Notes: generated by a model not told the origin, from the sequence alone. Shown: positions 15,707 to 28,141, counted from the first letter of the stretch. The stretch: DNA of 64,000 nt from Granulicatella elegans ATCC 700633 (GCF_000162475.2 NZ_KI391971.1:201986-265985), one strand, 5' to 3'. Numbers and translations are program-made.

Positions 15707-16195
15707 TTGTAAATGTGGACTTGGTAATAGTCGGTTGACAATCATCGCAATCACTGCTCCAATTAAAGTATCCAAGACACGTTGAATCGCATATTCTACA
15801 TTCACGGCAGCTTCGATATTGTAAAAAATTACTAAGAAAGTCGCTGAAGAATTAATGACCGCTGTTTTGTTGAATCGATTGCAAAATAAAATTAATAAAA
15901 TAATTCCAAGAGGAACTAATATTAAGTCAATGTAGTCTGGAAGAGTAAAATATCGATACGATTGAAGAAGGATAATGGCTAATATCCCTCCAGACATATT
16001 CCCATAAAAGCGAGAAACTCCAAATTTCCAAGTTTGTTTATGATCCGTTCTTAAACTAAATACGGCAGATAACACTGCTAACATTGGAGACCCACGATGA
16101 AGTACTTTAAAAAGAACGATACAAATAAAGGCAGATACGGCTGTTTTTAAAGTTCGGAGTCCAATGTGAAAAGGACTTTGTTGTTGATTAGGCAC
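15698..16195 (-). CDS. FUSC/ArAE-family membrane protein
   Basis: 165 residues with four closely spaced hydrophobic segments and the family's HIGLRTLKTAVSAFICIVLF start, RTDHKQTWKFGVSRFYGN loop and a C-terminal DTLIGAVIAMIVN helix. Relatives are the YgaE/DUF939-type aromatic acid exporter proteins, but this one lacks the long cytosolic C-terminal part. I start it at GTG 16195 behind GAGGTG, since TTGTCG-17-TATGAT upstream (16226-16254) makes the longer TTG start improbable. Confidence 0.82.
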   Translation of the reverse strand: MPNQQQSPFHIGLRTLKTAVSAFICIVLFKVLHRGSPMLAVLSAVFSLRTDHKQTWKFGVSRFYGNMSGGILAIILLQSYRYFTLPDYIDLILVPLGIILLILFCNRFNKTAVINSSATFLVIFYNIEAAVNVEYAIQRVLDTLIGAVIAMIVNRLLPSPHLQEK

Positions 16196-16225
16196 ACTTT
16201 CACCTCGTTGTTTAAAATTCTTGAA

Positions 16226-16254
16226 TATCATATCATAAATTGTATCAAGCGACA
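16226..16254 (-). promoter_or_regulatory. Promoter of the FUSC-type gene
   Basis: Reverse strand TTGTCG, 17-base spacer, TATGAT; it overlaps the codons of the longer possible start. Confidence 0.65.
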
Positions 16255-16380
16255 ACGAGTAAGAATGTCGATTAAAGTCAGATTGAAAATGTAATTAATT
16301 TTATAAAAAACATGGAAAATTCAAGCGTAAAATTAAGGTTTATGATAGAATTAGAGGTATGTATAGAAAGTGGTGTTGCT

Positions 16381-17022
16381 GTGGGAAGACGAAAATCAAT
16401 CAAATGGAAATCACATATGAAATTAGGGGTTAAGAGATTGACGCTAGGAATCGTTTTAGTATTCGTAGCGATTTGTAGTGTGATTATTATGGGGACGTTA
16501 CAGTTCCAAGAAACAAGACAAGACCCTACAGAAATTGCACACCAACAATTTATTCAAACGCTTGTCCCGTCTTCTCAAAAAGCTTATCAATTGTATAAAG
16601 TCTTACCGAGTATTAGTTTAGCTCAAGCTATATTAGAGTCCGATTGGGGAGAAAGTGGGTTATCAAAGGATTATTATAACTTATATGGGATGAAAGCTGG
16701 TGCTGCAGAACCGAGTGTTCAATTAGAAACAAGTGAATTTGTCAATGGTCAATGGATTACCATTATGGCCCCTTTTCGAGTTTATAATAGTTGGGCAGAA
16801 TCTGTAGAAGCACATGCTAAGTTATTGACATATGGAGTGGATTGGAATCCTAAATTATATGAACCAGTTTTAAAAGCAAAAAATTATAAAGAAGCAGCAC
16901 ACGCCCTTCAAAAAGCAGGGTATGCTACAGATCCAACTTATGCACAAAAAATTATTACGGTCATTGAAACATATCATTTATCACAATATGATCAACTTCA
17001 AGAAAAATCTGTAAAGGAGTAG
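16381..17022 (+). CDS. Glucosaminidase (GH73), membrane-anchored
   Basis: 213 residues. A signal anchor (LTLGIVLVFVAICSVIIMG) precedes a single glucosaminidase domain with the family's ISLAQAILESDWGESGLS segment holding the catalytic Glu, NLYGMKAG, and FRVYNSWAESVEAHA. It hydrolyses the GlcNAc-MurNAc backbone of peptidoglycan at the cell surface. There are no LysM or SH3 repeats, so it is a minimal enzyme of the LytG/AtlA-catalytic type. I choose GTG 16381 because a TATGAT -10 element (16341-16346) lies over the earlier possible start; start confidence is moderate. Confidence 0.88.
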   Translation: MGRRKSIKWKSHMKLGVKRLTLGIVLVFVAICSVIIMGTLQFQETRQDPTEIAHQQFIQTLVPSSQKAYQLYKVLPSISLAQAILESDWGESGLSKDYYNLYGMKAGAAEPSVQLETSEFVNGQWITIMAPFRVYNSWAESVEAHAKLLTYGVDWNPKLYEPVLKAKNYKEAAHALQKAGYATDPTYAQKIITVIETYHLSQYDQLQEKSVKE

Positions 17023-17029
17023 AAAACAC

Positions 17030-18142
17030 ATGAGTCAATTATTACCAGGAAGTATTATTGGAATTATTGGTGGAGATTCTCAAATTTCATCTATTATTTT
17101 AATGGCGAAACGTTTAGGGTATCGTGTTTACCATTTCCGAGAAGAAGATGAACCTAGTGTTTTGTTAGCAGATAAAGAAGTGATTGCTCGTTATTCGAAT
17201 AAACAAGCATTATCAGACTTTGCAATGCAAGTGGATACGATTTATGTTTTAACAAATCAAATTGAAATAGATACGATTATCGCCTTAAGTGGGAAAACAC
17301 GTTATTATCAATCGTTTGAATTAGCAGAAATTTCTCAAAATCGTATGGTTGAAAAGTTATTTTTAGAAGAACATGCGATTAATGTAGCTCCTTATGGAAT
17401 GATTACAAGTATTGGAGAATTACCAAGCTTATTATCAAGTATTGGATTTCCTGCTGTGTTAGAGACGAATCGTTTTCATAAAAAACATAAGGGAATTATG
17501 ATTTATGACCATGATATGGATGATCATGTGTTCCAACTAGTAGAGGAACAATCTTGTATGGTAACAGCATTTGTTCCCGGTCAACGACATTTTAGTATGA
17601 CAATTTTACGAGATTATGAAGATCATATTACGATTTTACCAATTACCGAAGATGTATATGTAGATGGAAATTTAAAATATTCAATTGCGTCTAAACGAAT
17701 GAATCCTGAATGGGTTGGAGAGCTTCGTACGATTGCATCTAAAATAATGCGTTCAATTTCAGGGTCTACTTTAGTATCGATTCAAGTAGTAATGGCAAAA
17801 AGTGGAATTTTTTATGTAAAAAAAGTGGATCAATTACCACTTCTTCAACATCAGTTTAGCGCACGACAAATTCCTCAATCGTTTAGTGAAATTGTTTTAC
17901 GATTAGCAACGGGCTTAGGTGTTTTAGAAAGTGGATTGCTAGAAGAAGGGTTAATTGTTCCGATTTATCAAGAAATGTTAGAAAAAGCGCATATTTTAAC
18001 AGTGTTAAAACCTCATTGGGAATTTGAATATTTCCAAGTTGAAGGTGGAAATCTAGAAGAAGCAGTTGGAGTGATTCGATTAACAGGTACTTCAAGTGTG
18101 GATTTAGTGAATGAATTAGAATTAAGTGGATTACACGATTAG
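17030..18142 (+). CDS. PurK-like ATP-grasp protein, divergent
   Basis: 370 residues resembling N5-carboxyaminoimidazole ribonucleotide synthase: an N-terminal dinucleotide-like fold (IIGIIGGDSQISSIILMAKRLGY), then an ATP-grasp domain. The usual PurK GGGQLGRM motif is changed to GGDSQISSI, and typical metal-binding residues of the ATP-grasp C-lobe are hard to find. No other purine genes are near; it sits 7 bases after the glucosaminidase gene and 29 before pcrA. It is most likely a specialised paralog with an altered role, and should not be read as proof of a purine pathway. Confidence 0.75.
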   Translation: MSQLLPGSIIGIIGGDSQISSIILMAKRLGYRVYHFREEDEPSVLLADKEVIARYSNKQALSDFAMQVDTIYVLTNQIEIDTIIALSGKTRYYQSFELAEISQNRMVEKLFLEEHAINVAPYGMITSIGELPSLLSSIGFPAVLETNRFHKKHKGIMIYDHDMDDHVFQLVEEQSCMVTAFVPGQRHFSMTILRDYEDHITILPITEDVYVDGNLKYSIASKRMNPEWVGELRTIASKIMRSISGSTLVSIQVVMAKSGIFYVKKVDQLPLLQHQFSARQIPQSFSEIVLRLATGLGVLESGLLEEGLIVPIYQEMLEKAHILTVLKPHWEFEYFQVEGGNLEEAVGVIRLTGTSSVDLVNELELSGLHD

Positions 18143-18171
18143 AATGTAACAAGAGAAGAAAGGATGACTTT

Positions 18172-20469
18172 GTGAGTATTTCGGCGAAATTACTAGAAGG
18201 AATGAATGATCGTCAAAAAGAGGCGGTTCAACATACTCAAGGCCCCTTACTAATTATGGCAGGTGCTGGTAGTGGGAAAACAAGAGTGTTAACACACCGT
18301 ATGGCGTATATTTTAGCAGAAGAAGAGGTTCATCCTTGGAATATTTTAGCGATTACCTTTACGAATAAAGCCGCACGTGAAATGAAAGAGCGAGTAAGCC
18401 AATTAGTTGGCCCGCAAGCTGAAGATATGTGGGTATCTACGTTCCACTCCATGTGTGTGCGTATTTTAAGAAGAGATATTGAATTATTAGGTTATCAACG
18501 TTCTTTTACAATTTGTGACCCAAGTGAGCAACAAACAGCAATGAAGCGAATTTTAAAGAAATTAGATATTGATAGCGAAAAGTATGATTATCGCATGATT
18601 TTAAATCGTATTAGTCAAGCAAAAAATGATTTAGAAGATGTGGAAGAATTTAGCAAAAAATATACGGGATATGTGGAACAAATCATTGCGAAATGTTACC
18701 GTGAATATCAAAAAGAACTAGCAAAAAGTATGACATTGGACTTTGATGATTTAATTATGTTGACGGTACAATTATTCCAAAAACATCCTGAAACATTGCA
18801 GTATTATCAACAAAAATTCCAATATATTCATGTGGATGAGTATCAAGATACGAACCATGCTCAATATCGATTAGTAACGATGTTAGCGAAGAAATTCAAA
18901 AATATTTGTGTTGTTGGGGATGCAGACCAAAGTATTTATGGTTGGCGTGGTGCTGACATGAGTAATATTTTAGAATTCGAAAAAGATTATCAAAACGCAA
19001 AAGTTGTTTTATTAGAACAAAATTATCGTTCTACCAAAACGATTTTACAAGCAGCGAACCATGTCATTGAAAATAATTTTAATCGTAAAGTGAAGAAATT
19101 ATGGACTGAAAATGAAGAAGGACAACCCATTACGTATTATCGTGCTCAATCGGAGCAAGATGAGGGACGTTATGTATTGTCACAAATTCAAAGTTTATTA
19201 AGAGATGGTTATCATTATGATGATTTTGCCATTTTATATCGTACAAATGCGCAATCTCGTGTCATGGAAGAAAATTTATTAAAATCAAACATTCCATTCC
19301 GTTTAGTAGGAGGACAACGATTCTTCGAAAGACTTGAAATTAAAGATTTGCTAGCATATTTACGTTTAATTGTAAATCCTCAAGATGATTTAAGCTTTAG
19401 AAGAATTGTCAATAGTCCGAAACGAGGAATAGGAGCAACTTCTTTAGATAAATTAAATGATTTTGCTTCTATGCATCAATTTTCATTATTAGAAGCCAGT
19501 TCGCAAATAGCAATCTCTCCTTTATCAGGGAAAGCAGCGAAAGCTTTAGAAAAATTTGCTGAAATGATTGAAGATTTGAGAAAAATGCAAGAATTTCTAT
19601 CAATCAGTGAATTTGTAGAACAAGTGATTGAGAAAACAGGATATCTTGCTGCTTTAGAACAACAGCATACAATGGAAGCTGATGCGAGAATTGAAAATAT
19701 TCAAGAGTTTATCTCAGTTGCAAAACAATTCGAACAAGATCGTTTAGAAGAAGAGTCGGAAGATTCTCCACTATTACAATTTTTAACAGATTTATCTTTA
19801 GTTTCTGATGCAGATAGCGATGATGGAGATGGCCGTATGGTAACATTAATGACGCTTCATGCGGCTAAAGGGCTAGAGTTTCCAGTCGTATTTATTATCG
19901 GTTTAGAAGAAGGGATTTTCCCAAGTTTAAGAAGTATAATGGAGAATGGCGATGATGTGGAAGAAGAACGTCGTCTAGCATATGTAGGAATTACCCGTGC
20001 AGAACAAAAATTATTTTTGACAAATGCATACTCCAGATTGTTATATGGACGTACACAAACGAATCGTCCATCAAGATTTCTATTAGAAATTGGTGAAGAC
20101 TTATTTGATTCAAAACAACAGCAATCCTACAGTTATACAAGTAGAGAGTCTTCTTCATTTACTTCGAAAACTTCGTCTTCTGGTTCATTATTTGACAAAT
20201 ATAGAGCGAAATCTCAGGCAACTGCTTATCAACCAAAAGCAGTTCAGCCTTCTAGCATTCAACCAGTACGTAAACAGACAGTGACTGCCAATGATGGAGC
20301 GGTATGGAAAGTTGGCGACAAGGTGATGCATAAAAAATGGAATGTTGGAACAGTTGTAAAAGTGACAGGGGAAGGTACGAATCAAGAAATTGATGTAGCT
20401 TTTGCAGGAATGGGTATTAAACGATTATTAGCAAGTTTTGCCCCAATTGAAAGAATAGAGGAGTCGTAA
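18172..20469 (+). CDS. pcrA: ATP-dependent DNA helicase PcrA
   Basis: 765 residues, the normal length for UvrD/PcrA helicases. Walker A GAGSGKT (31-37), TFTNKAAREMKERV, DEYQDTN, GDADQSIYGWRGA, LEQNYRST and the C-terminal VTLMTLHAAKGLEFPVVF and YVGITRAEQKL motifs are all present. It unwinds DNA 3' to 5' and strips RecA and RNA polymerase during repair and plasmid replication. The GTG start follows AAAGGA. It is adjacent, without spacer, to ligA, and the order pcrA-ligA-camS-gatCAB is conserved in Lactobacillales. Confidence 0.97.
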   Translation: MSISAKLLEGMNDRQKEAVQHTQGPLLIMAGAGSGKTRVLTHRMAYILAEEEVHPWNILAITFTNKAAREMKERVSQLVGPQAEDMWVSTFHSMCVRILRRDIELLGYQRSFTICDPSEQQTAMKRILKKLDIDSEKYDYRMILNRISQAKNDLEDVEEFSKKYTGYVEQIIAKCYREYQKELAKSMTLDFDDLIMLTVQLFQKHPETLQYYQQKFQYIHVDEYQDTNHAQYRLVTMLAKKFKNICVVGDADQSIYGWRGADMSNILEFEKDYQNAKVVLLEQNYRSTKTILQAANHVIENNFNRKVKKLWTENEEGQPITYYRAQSEQDEGRYVLSQIQSLLRDGYHYDDFAILYRTNAQSRVMEENLLKSNIPFRLVGGQRFFERLEIKDLLAYLRLIVNPQDDLSFRRIVNSPKRGIGATSLDKLNDFASMHQFSLLEASSQIAISPLSGKAAKALEKFAEMIEDLRKMQEFLSISEFVEQVIEKTGYLAALEQQHTMEADARIENIQEFISVAKQFEQDRLEEESEDSPLLQFLTDLSLVSDADSDDGDGRMVTLMTLHAAKGLEFPVVFIIGLEEGIFPSLRSIMENGDDVEEERRLAYVGITRAEQKLFLTNAYSRLLYGRTQTNRPSRFLLEIGEDLFDSKQQQSYSYTSRESSSFTSKTSSSGSLFDKYRAKSQATAYQPKAVQPSSIQPVRKQTVTANDGAVWKVGDKVMHKKWNVGTVVKVTGEGTNQEIDVAFAGMGIKRLLASFAPIERIEES

Positions 20470-22476
<2,007 letters not shown>

Positions 22477-22478
22477 TT

Positions 22479-23597
22479 ATGAAGAAAAAAATCATCACTT
22501 TAGCTAGTGTAACAATGATGTTACTAGCAGGGTGTGCGAATATTAATCAGGCAACACAAAAAAATGCTGAATCAGAATCTTCACGTGCAAAAGTGGCTCA
22601 ACCAACGACGAACCAACTTTCGAATCAATTCTATCGAGCGTTAATTATGGATGGGAAGTATCAGGTCAGTAAGACTCGTGGAGCAACATTAAGTTTAAAT
22701 ACGGGATTCAATTTAAGAAATTTTGAATCAGGATTAATTGAATTATCACGTGCAGTTTTCCCGACAAATCAATATTTCTTTAGGGAAGGACAAGTGATTG
22801 ATGCGACTACAACGAATCAATGGGTCGCTCGTAAATCTGAAAAAAATCCAGATGGATTAAATCCAGAAGATAATGGTGAAATAGATGCAAGTAAGAGAAA
22901 TCCTTATTATTTAGCGCAAATTTTAGAACAAGATTTCATGATTCAAACAGAAAACAATTATGAACTAGGTGGGATTAGTATTGGTCTTGCGATGAATTCA
23001 GTGGATTATTACACTGCGGGGGATAAAGATGCGGAGCAAGAAATTTCTAATGAAGAAATGTTGAAGCAAGCAAAATCAATTGCCAATACAGTATTAACTC
23101 GTTTACGTCAAAATGATGCATTAAAGACAGTGCCGATTGTGTTTGGAATCTTTAAGCAAGCTCCTAAAGATGATATCGGTGGAGGAGTTTATATTTTAGA
23201 AGCTACTTCAGTAGAAGGTACTGAAATTACAAATTGGACAAATATGAATCAAAAAATTGTAGTATTACCATTAATTGATGGTAATCCAACAGAGGAATCA
23301 TCAGCATTTGAAAACTTTAGAACAGAAGTTCAAAACTTCTTCCCGAATTTATCAGGAGTAACCGCAAAAGTTTATTATCAAGAAAATGCTCCTAAAAAAA
23401 TGGTTGTTAATATTATGACTCAATTTTATGGAGAATCAGAAATTATTGCTTTAGCACAACATGTAACAGATGTTGCCAATAAATATTTACCAAAAGCAAC
23501 ACCAGTAGAAGTTCGTATTTCATCGATTAATGGGATGGAAGCATTCTTAATGCAAGATACAGCTCAAGGTGTGTTTACGTATCATGTTTTTGATTAA
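22479..23597 (+). CDS. camS: CamS-family sex pheromone-precursor lipoprotein
   Basis: 372 residues beginning with a lipoprotein signal that ends LLAGC (Cys19). The mature protein belongs to the CamS family (staphylococcal/enterococcal camS), whose cleaved signal peptide in some species gives a heptapeptide sex pheromone. The main domain's own role at the surface is unknown. Here the residues before the Cys (SVTMMLLAG region) would be the peptide source; whether any plasmid responds is untestable here. It starts 2 bases after ligA. Confidence 0.93.
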   Translation: MKKKIITLASVTMMLLAGCANINQATQKNAESESSRAKVAQPTTNQLSNQFYRALIMDGKYQVSKTRGATLSLNTGFNLRNFESGLIELSRAVFPTNQYFFREGQVIDATTTNQWVARKSEKNPDGLNPEDNGEIDASKRNPYYLAQILEQDFMIQTENNYELGGISIGLAMNSVDYYTAGDKDAEQEISNEEMLKQAKSIANTVLTRLRQNDALKTVPIVFGIFKQAPKDDIGGGVYILEATSVEGTEITNWTNMNQKIVVLPLIDGNPTEESSAFENFRTEVQNFFPNLSGVTAKVYYQENAPKKMVVNIMTQFYGESEIIALAQHVTDVANKYLPKATPVEVRISSINGMEAFLMQDTAQGVFTYHVFD

Positions 23598-23600
23598 AGA

Positions 23601-23630
23601 TTGACATAAAAGGTACGTGCCTTTTACAAT
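23601..23630 (+). promoter_or_regulatory. Promoter of gatCAB
   Basis: TTGACA (23601-23606), an 18-base spacer and TACAAT (23625-23630). The spacer holds a 16-base near-palindrome (AAAGGTACGTGCCTTT), which could bind a regulator. Confidence 0.75.
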
Positions 23631-23665
23631 AGAAACGAAAGAAAAGTAGAAAGTGAGGAACAGTC

Positions 23666-23965
23666 ATGGCAATTGAAGAATCAGAAGTACGTCACGTTGC
23701 AAAATTGGCGAAATTATCATTTGCAGATCATGAGATTTTACATTTCACAGAGCAAATGAGTGATATCATCGATATGGTAGAACAATTAAAAGAAGTGGAT
23801 ACAACAGGAGTAGAAGTGACAACTCATGGATATTCATTAGTGAATGTTTTCCGTGAAGATGTGCCGGTAAAAGGAACAGATCGTGATTTGTTAATGAGAA
23901 ATGTAAAAACAAGCGAGGATGGATTTATCCAAGTACCTGCAATTATGGGTGAAGGAGAGGAGTAA
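23666..23965 (+). CDS. gatC: Asp-tRNA(Asn)/Glu-tRNA(Gln) amidotransferase subunit C
   Basis: 99 residues matching GatC, with [13 protein letters not shown] at the start and a central [19 protein letters not shown]. It wraps around GatA and GatB and stabilises the heterotrimer that converts Glu-tRNA(Gln) to Gln-tRNA(Gln). First gene of gatCAB. Confidence 0.97.
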   Translation: MAIEESEVRHVAKLAKLSFADHEILHFTEQMSDIIDMVEQLKEVDTTGVEVTTHGYSLVNVFREDVPVKGTDRDLLMRNVKTSEDGFIQVPAIMGEGEE

Positions 23966-23970
23966 GACGC

Positions 23971-25428
23971 ATGAGTTTATTAGAAAATCAAACATTAGTA
24001 AGCTTGCATGAAGGGTTAGTTCAAAAGAAATTTACTTCTCAAGAATTAACTAGTGCAACATTTGAAAAAATTCAAGCAGTAGATGATAAAGTTGGAGCTT
24101 TCTTAGCGTTAAATGAAGAAGAAGCAATGGCTCAAGCAAAAGCTGCTGACGAAAAAGGTTATGATTCAGCTCTTTCTCTTCAAGGTTTGCCAATCGGGAT
24201 TAAAGATAATATTGTAACTCGTGATTTAATCACAACAGCTGCAAGTCGTATGTTGGAAGATTTCAATCCAATTTATGATGCGCATGTAATGGACTTATTG
24301 AAAAAAACAGGTGCTGTTAATGTTGGAAAATTAAACATGGATGAATTTGCCATGGGTGGTTCAACAGAAAATTCTTATTTCAAGAAAACTAGAAATCCTT
24401 GGGATTTAACAAAAGTTCCTGGTGGATCTTCAGGTGGTTCTGCAGCAGCTGTAGCAGCTGGAGAAGTATTAGCCACTTTAGGTTCTGATACAGGTGGTTC
24501 GATTCGTCAACCAGCAAGTTTTACAGGAATTGTTGGGATGAAACCAACTTATGGTCGTGTATCTCGTTATGGATTAATTGCCTTTGCATCAAGCTTAGAC
24601 CAAATTGGACCATTAACTCGTACGGTTAAAGATAATGCATTAGTATTAGAAGCCATTAGTGGATATGATCACCGTGATTCTACAAGTGTAAATGTACCTG
24701 TTCCAAATTATTACCAACAAATTAATGGCAATATTAAAGGATTAAAAATTGCTTTACCAGTAGAATATTTAGGGGATGGAATTGATCCTGAAATTCGTAA
24801 AGCAGTCTTAAAAGCAGCTGAACAATATCGTGCATTAGGAGCAACTGTAGAAGAAGTGAGCTTACCTCATTCTAAATACGGTATTCCTGCATATTATATT
24901 ATTGCTTCTTCAGAAGCATCTTCTAACTTACAACGTTTTGACGGAATTCGTTATGGACACCGTTCAGCTGAAGCGAAAACTTTAGAAGATTTATACATCA
25001 TGAGTCGTACTGAAGGATTCGGTATGGAAGTAAAACGTCGTATTATGTTAGGAACATTCTCATTAAGTTCTGGTTACTATGATGCTTACTTCAAGAAAGC
25101 AGGGCAAGTTCGTACATTAATTAAACAAGATTTTGCCAATGTCTTTGCAAATTACGATTTAATTTTAGGACCTGTAACGACTTCAACTGCATATGGAATT
25201 GGAGAAAGAAATGATGATCCAATTGAAATGTATATGGCGGACTTATTAACAGTTCCTGTAAACTTAGCAGGACTTCCAGCGATTTCTGTACCTGCGGGCT
25301 TCTCTAGCGAAGGTTTACCAATTGGTATTCAATTAATCGGGAATTACTTCCAAGAACAAACCATTTATCAAGCAGCATTTGCATTTGAACAAGCAAATGA
25401 CTATTACTTAAAACAAGCAAACGTATAA
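23971..25428 (+). CDS. gatA: Asp-tRNA(Asn)/Glu-tRNA(Gln) amidotransferase subunit A
   Basis: 485 residues of the amidase signature family: GIKDNI supplies the catalytic Lys, and [17 protein letters not shown] and [11 protein letters not shown] the two catalytic serines. It releases ammonia from glutamine for transfer by GatB. Five bases after gatC. Confidence 0.98.
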   Translation: MSLLENQTLVSLHEGLVQKKFTSQELTSATFEKIQAVDDKVGAFLALNEEEAMAQAKAADEKGYDSALSLQGLPIGIKDNIVTRDLITTAASRMLEDFNPIYDAHVMDLLKKTGAVNVGKLNMDEFAMGGSTENSYFKKTRNPWDLTKVPGGSSGGSAAAVAAGEVLATLGSDTGGSIRQPASFTGIVGMKPTYGRVSRYGLIAFASSLDQIGPLTRTVKDNALVLEAISGYDHRDSTSVNVPVPNYYQQINGNIKGLKIALPVEYLGDGIDPEIRKAVLKAAEQYRALGATVEEVSLPHSKYGIPAYYIIASSEASSNLQRFDGIRYGHRSAEAKTLEDLYIMSRTEGFGMEVKRRIMLGTFSLSSGYYDAYFKKAGQVRTLIKQDFANVFANYDLILGPVTTSTAYGIGERNDDPIEMYMADLLTVPVNLAGLPAISVPAGFSSEGLPIGIQLIGNYFQEQTIYQAAFAFEQANDYYLKQANV

Positions 25429-25441
25429 GGAGGAAAATAAG

Positions 25442-26872
25442 ATGAATTTTGAAACAATTATTGGGCTAGAAGTTCACGTAGAGTTAAAAACAGATTCAAA
25501 AATCTTCTCTCCTTCACCAGCTCATTTTGGAGCAGAGCCAAATACAAATACAACCGTTATTGACTGGGGATATCCAGGGGTACTTCCAGTTGTCAACAAA
25601 CGTGCCATTGAATTTGGAATGCGTGCTGCATTAGCATTAAACTGTGAAATTTCACAACATACAAAATTTGACCGTAAAAACTATTTCTACCCTGATAATC
25701 CAAAAGCGTATCAAATTTCTCAATTTGATTACCCAATCGGTCATGATGGATGGATTGATATTGAAGTAGAAGGGAAAACAAAACGTATCCGTATCGAACG
25801 TGTTCACTTAGAAGAAGATGCTGGTAAAAATACTCACGGAACGGATGGATTCTCATATGTAGACTTAAACCGTCAAGGAACTCCATTAATTGAGATTGTA
25901 TCTGAAGCGGATATGCGTTCGCCTGAAGAAGCCTATGCTTATTTAGAAGCATTACGCCAAATTATTATGTTTACAGGCGTATCTGATGTGAAAATGGAAG
26001 AAGGATCAATGCGTTGTGATGCGAATATTTCTTTACGTCCTTATGGCCAAGAAAAATTCGGTACAAAAACAGAGTTGAAAAACTTAAACTCATTTAATAA
26101 TGTACGTAAAGGTTTAGCATTTGAAGAAGTACGTCAAGCTCAAGTATTACGTAGCGGTGGCGTTATCGGTCAAGAAACAAGACGTTTTGATGAATCAAAT
26201 GGTCAAACAATTTTAATGCGTGTGAAAGAAGGGTCAAGTGACTACCGTTACTTCCCAGAACCAGATTTACCAAACTTAGAAATTTCAGATGAATGGGTAG
26301 AAGAAGTTCGTCAATCGATTCCTGAAATGCCAACGGTTCGTCGTGAACGTTATGTTCGTGAATTTGGTTTACCAGAATATGATGCAATGGTCTTAACTCT
26401 ATCAAAAGAAATGTCTGATTTCTTTGATGAAACAGTTGCAGCAGGTAGTGATCCAAAATTAGCTTCTAACTGGTTAATGGGAGATATTTCTGCTCACTTA
26501 AATAGTAAAAAGTTAGAATTACATGATTTATTATTAACTCCACAAAGTTTAGCAGAAATGATTCAATTAATTGGAGATGGAACAATCAGCTCTAAATTAG
26601 CGAAGAAAGTATTCTTATTATTAGCTGAAGAAGGCGGAACTGCTCGTCAAGTTGTTGAAAAACATGGTATGATTCAATTAAGTGATCCATCACAATTATT
26701 ACCAATTATTCAAGATGTGTTAGCTAATAACGCACAGTCTATTGAAGACTTCAAAAATGGTAAAGATCGTGCAGTTGGCTTCTTAGTGGGTCAAATTATG
26801 AAACAAACAAAAGGAAAAGCAAATCCTGGAGTTGTAAACCAATTATTACAAGAAGAATTAGCAAAATATTAA
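25442..26872 (+). CDS. gatB: Asp-tRNA(Asn)/Glu-tRNA(Gln) amidotransferase subunit B
   Basis: 476 residues with the GatB core ([40 protein letters not shown]) and the C-terminal tRNA-binding YqeY-like tail. It activates the misacylated Glu of the tRNA with ATP and transfers ammonia. Follows AGGAGG 13 bases after gatA; operon end is marked by a hairpin at 26939-26992. Confidence 0.98.
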   Translation: MNFETIIGLEVHVELKTDSKIFSPSPAHFGAEPNTNTTVIDWGYPGVLPVVNKRAIEFGMRAALALNCEISQHTKFDRKNYFYPDNPKAYQISQFDYPIGHDGWIDIEVEGKTKRIRIERVHLEEDAGKNTHGTDGFSYVDLNRQGTPLIEIVSEADMRSPEEAYAYLEALRQIIMFTGVSDVKMEEGSMRCDANISLRPYGQEKFGTKTELKNLNSFNNVRKGLAFEEVRQAQVLRSGGVIGQETRRFDESNGQTILMRVKEGSSDYRYFPEPDLPNLEISDEWVEEVRQSIPEMPTVRRERYVREFGLPEYDAMVLTLSKEMSDFFDETVAAGSDPKLASNWLMGDISAHLNSKKLELHDLLLTPQSLAEMIQLIGDGTISSKLAKKVFLLLAEEGGTARQVVEKHGMIQLSDPSQLLPIIQDVLANNAQSIEDFKNGKDRAVGFLVGQIMKQTKGKANPGVVNQLLQEELAKY

Positions 26873-26938
26873 TAACTGAGAGAACTGAAACGTAGAAGAA
26901 GAAAATTTTCTATAATACGTTCGGTTAAATAATTACTG

Positions 26939-26992
26939 GGGGTGAATAGAAAACGGGATTTCCGACTTTTATTCACTCCTTCTCTCTTTTTC
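26939..26992 (+). terminator. Probable terminator after gatB
   Basis: GGGTGAATA pairs with TATTCACTC, with an inner CGG/CCG hairpin, followed by TTCTCTCTTTTT. A TATAAT element at 26911-26916 upstream could alternatively make this a leader structure of the next gene. Confidence 0.6.
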
Positions 26993-27017
26993 ATAAAGAA
27001 TGAATGGAGGTATTAAA

Positions 27018-27428
27018 ATGATTCGAGTGCATACAAAAATTATTCAAGCTGGAGAAACCTTACAAACGGAATTAGAAGCAAAGATTGAATCCATTGAATG
27101 GAAAGTTGAAAACGAACAATTAGCGTTGTCGTATCAAGAAAAAGAAACACAGACAAAAGTTGATTTATTAGTTTCTAATGGAGAAATTCAATTATTCCGT
27201 AAAGGCGAAGTAGCTAGTCAATTACTATTTCAACATCAAAAGAAAACAAAGGGTCGTTATCAATTAGCTCAAGGACAAGAAATTTTATTTGAGATTAAAA
27301 CGAAGAATGTGGAAGTTTCTTCTGATTGGAAGAAAATTTCCTTTGAATACCAATTATCTCAATTAGGAGAAAATTTAGGAGAATTTACAGTAAATATGGA
27401 AATTCTTAAAGAAAACATTGTGCAATAG
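27018..27428 (+). CDS. DUF1934 beta-barrel protein (YwiB-like)
   Basis: 136 residues, mostly beta strand, from ATG 27018 behind GGAGG. DUF1934 proteins are lipocalin-like barrels of unknown function that typically lie next to rpoE or argS in Firmicutes, as here (rpoE is next). No catalytic motif is visible. Confidence 0.88.
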   Translation: MIRVHTKIIQAGETLQTELEAKIESIEWKVENEQLALSYQEKETQTKVDLLVSNGEIQLFRKGEVASQLLFQHQKKTKGRYQLAQGQEILFEIKTKNVEVSSDWKKISFEYQLSQLGENLGEFTVNMEILKENIVQ

Positions 27429-27490
27429 TAGCGTATCATGGCTTTTGTGTGCTATACTGTTAAGGAATATGTGGAAAGGAAGTGTATCCT

Positions 27491-28099
27491 TTGGAATTAA
27501 AAGCACTGGATGGAATCAACAAAAATGAATTATCAATGGTTGAAGTAGCACATGCTATCTTGGAAGTAAAACAAGAAGTAATGGACTTTAATCAATTATT
27601 AGTAGAAGTTCAATCATATATGGAGTTAAGCGATGAGCAATTAGAAGCACGCATGGCTCGTTTTTATACAGATTTAAATATTGATGGAAGCTTCATTTCT
27701 CTTGGAGAAAATCGTTGGGGCTTACGTTCATGGTATCCAATTGATTCAATCGATGAAGAAATTGTTTCATCAATGGATGATGAAGACTTGAAAAAACGTC
27801 GTAAAAAACGTAAAAAAGTTAATGCCTTTGGAACTGAAGAAGATCTTATCGATTACAATGATGATGATCCAGAAGATGAAGATGGCTTGCTAGAAGACGA
27901 AGAAGATGATGATGTTATCGACTTAGACGATGATGTAGATGATGAAGAAGAAACAGAATTAGATGCATATCGTTCAGATTTAAGTGAATTAGGTGCTGAC
28001 GAAGACTTAGATGAAGAAGTTAGTGCAGATGAAGATTTATCTATTATTAGTGATGATGAGTTAGATAGTGATTTTGACGAAGAAGAGGATGAATTATAA
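27491..28099 (+). CDS. rpoE: RNA polymerase delta subunit
   Basis: 202 residues. The N-terminal half is the folded delta domain (NKNELSMVEVAHAILE and GSFISLGENRWGLRSWYP); the rest is an almost purely Asp/Glu tail, as in all delta proteins, that helps recycle RNA polymerase and clears nucleic acid from it. I use TTG 27491, 8 bases after AAAGGAAG; the in-frame GTG 27482 overlaps that site. The protein is restricted to Firmicutes. Confidence 0.95.
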   Translation: MELKALDGINKNELSMVEVAHAILEVKQEVMDFNQLLVEVQSYMELSDEQLEARMARFYTDLNIDGSFISLGENRWGLRSWYPIDSIDEEIVSSMDDEDLKKRRKKRKKVNAFGTEEDLIDYNDDDPEDEDGLLEDEEDDDVIDLDDDVDDEEETELDAYRSDLSELGADEDLDEEVSADEDLSIISDDELDSDFDEEEDEL

Positions 28100-28141
28100 T
28101 TCCTCGTTCATCTACAAACGATAACGAATAGATTAGAAAGT

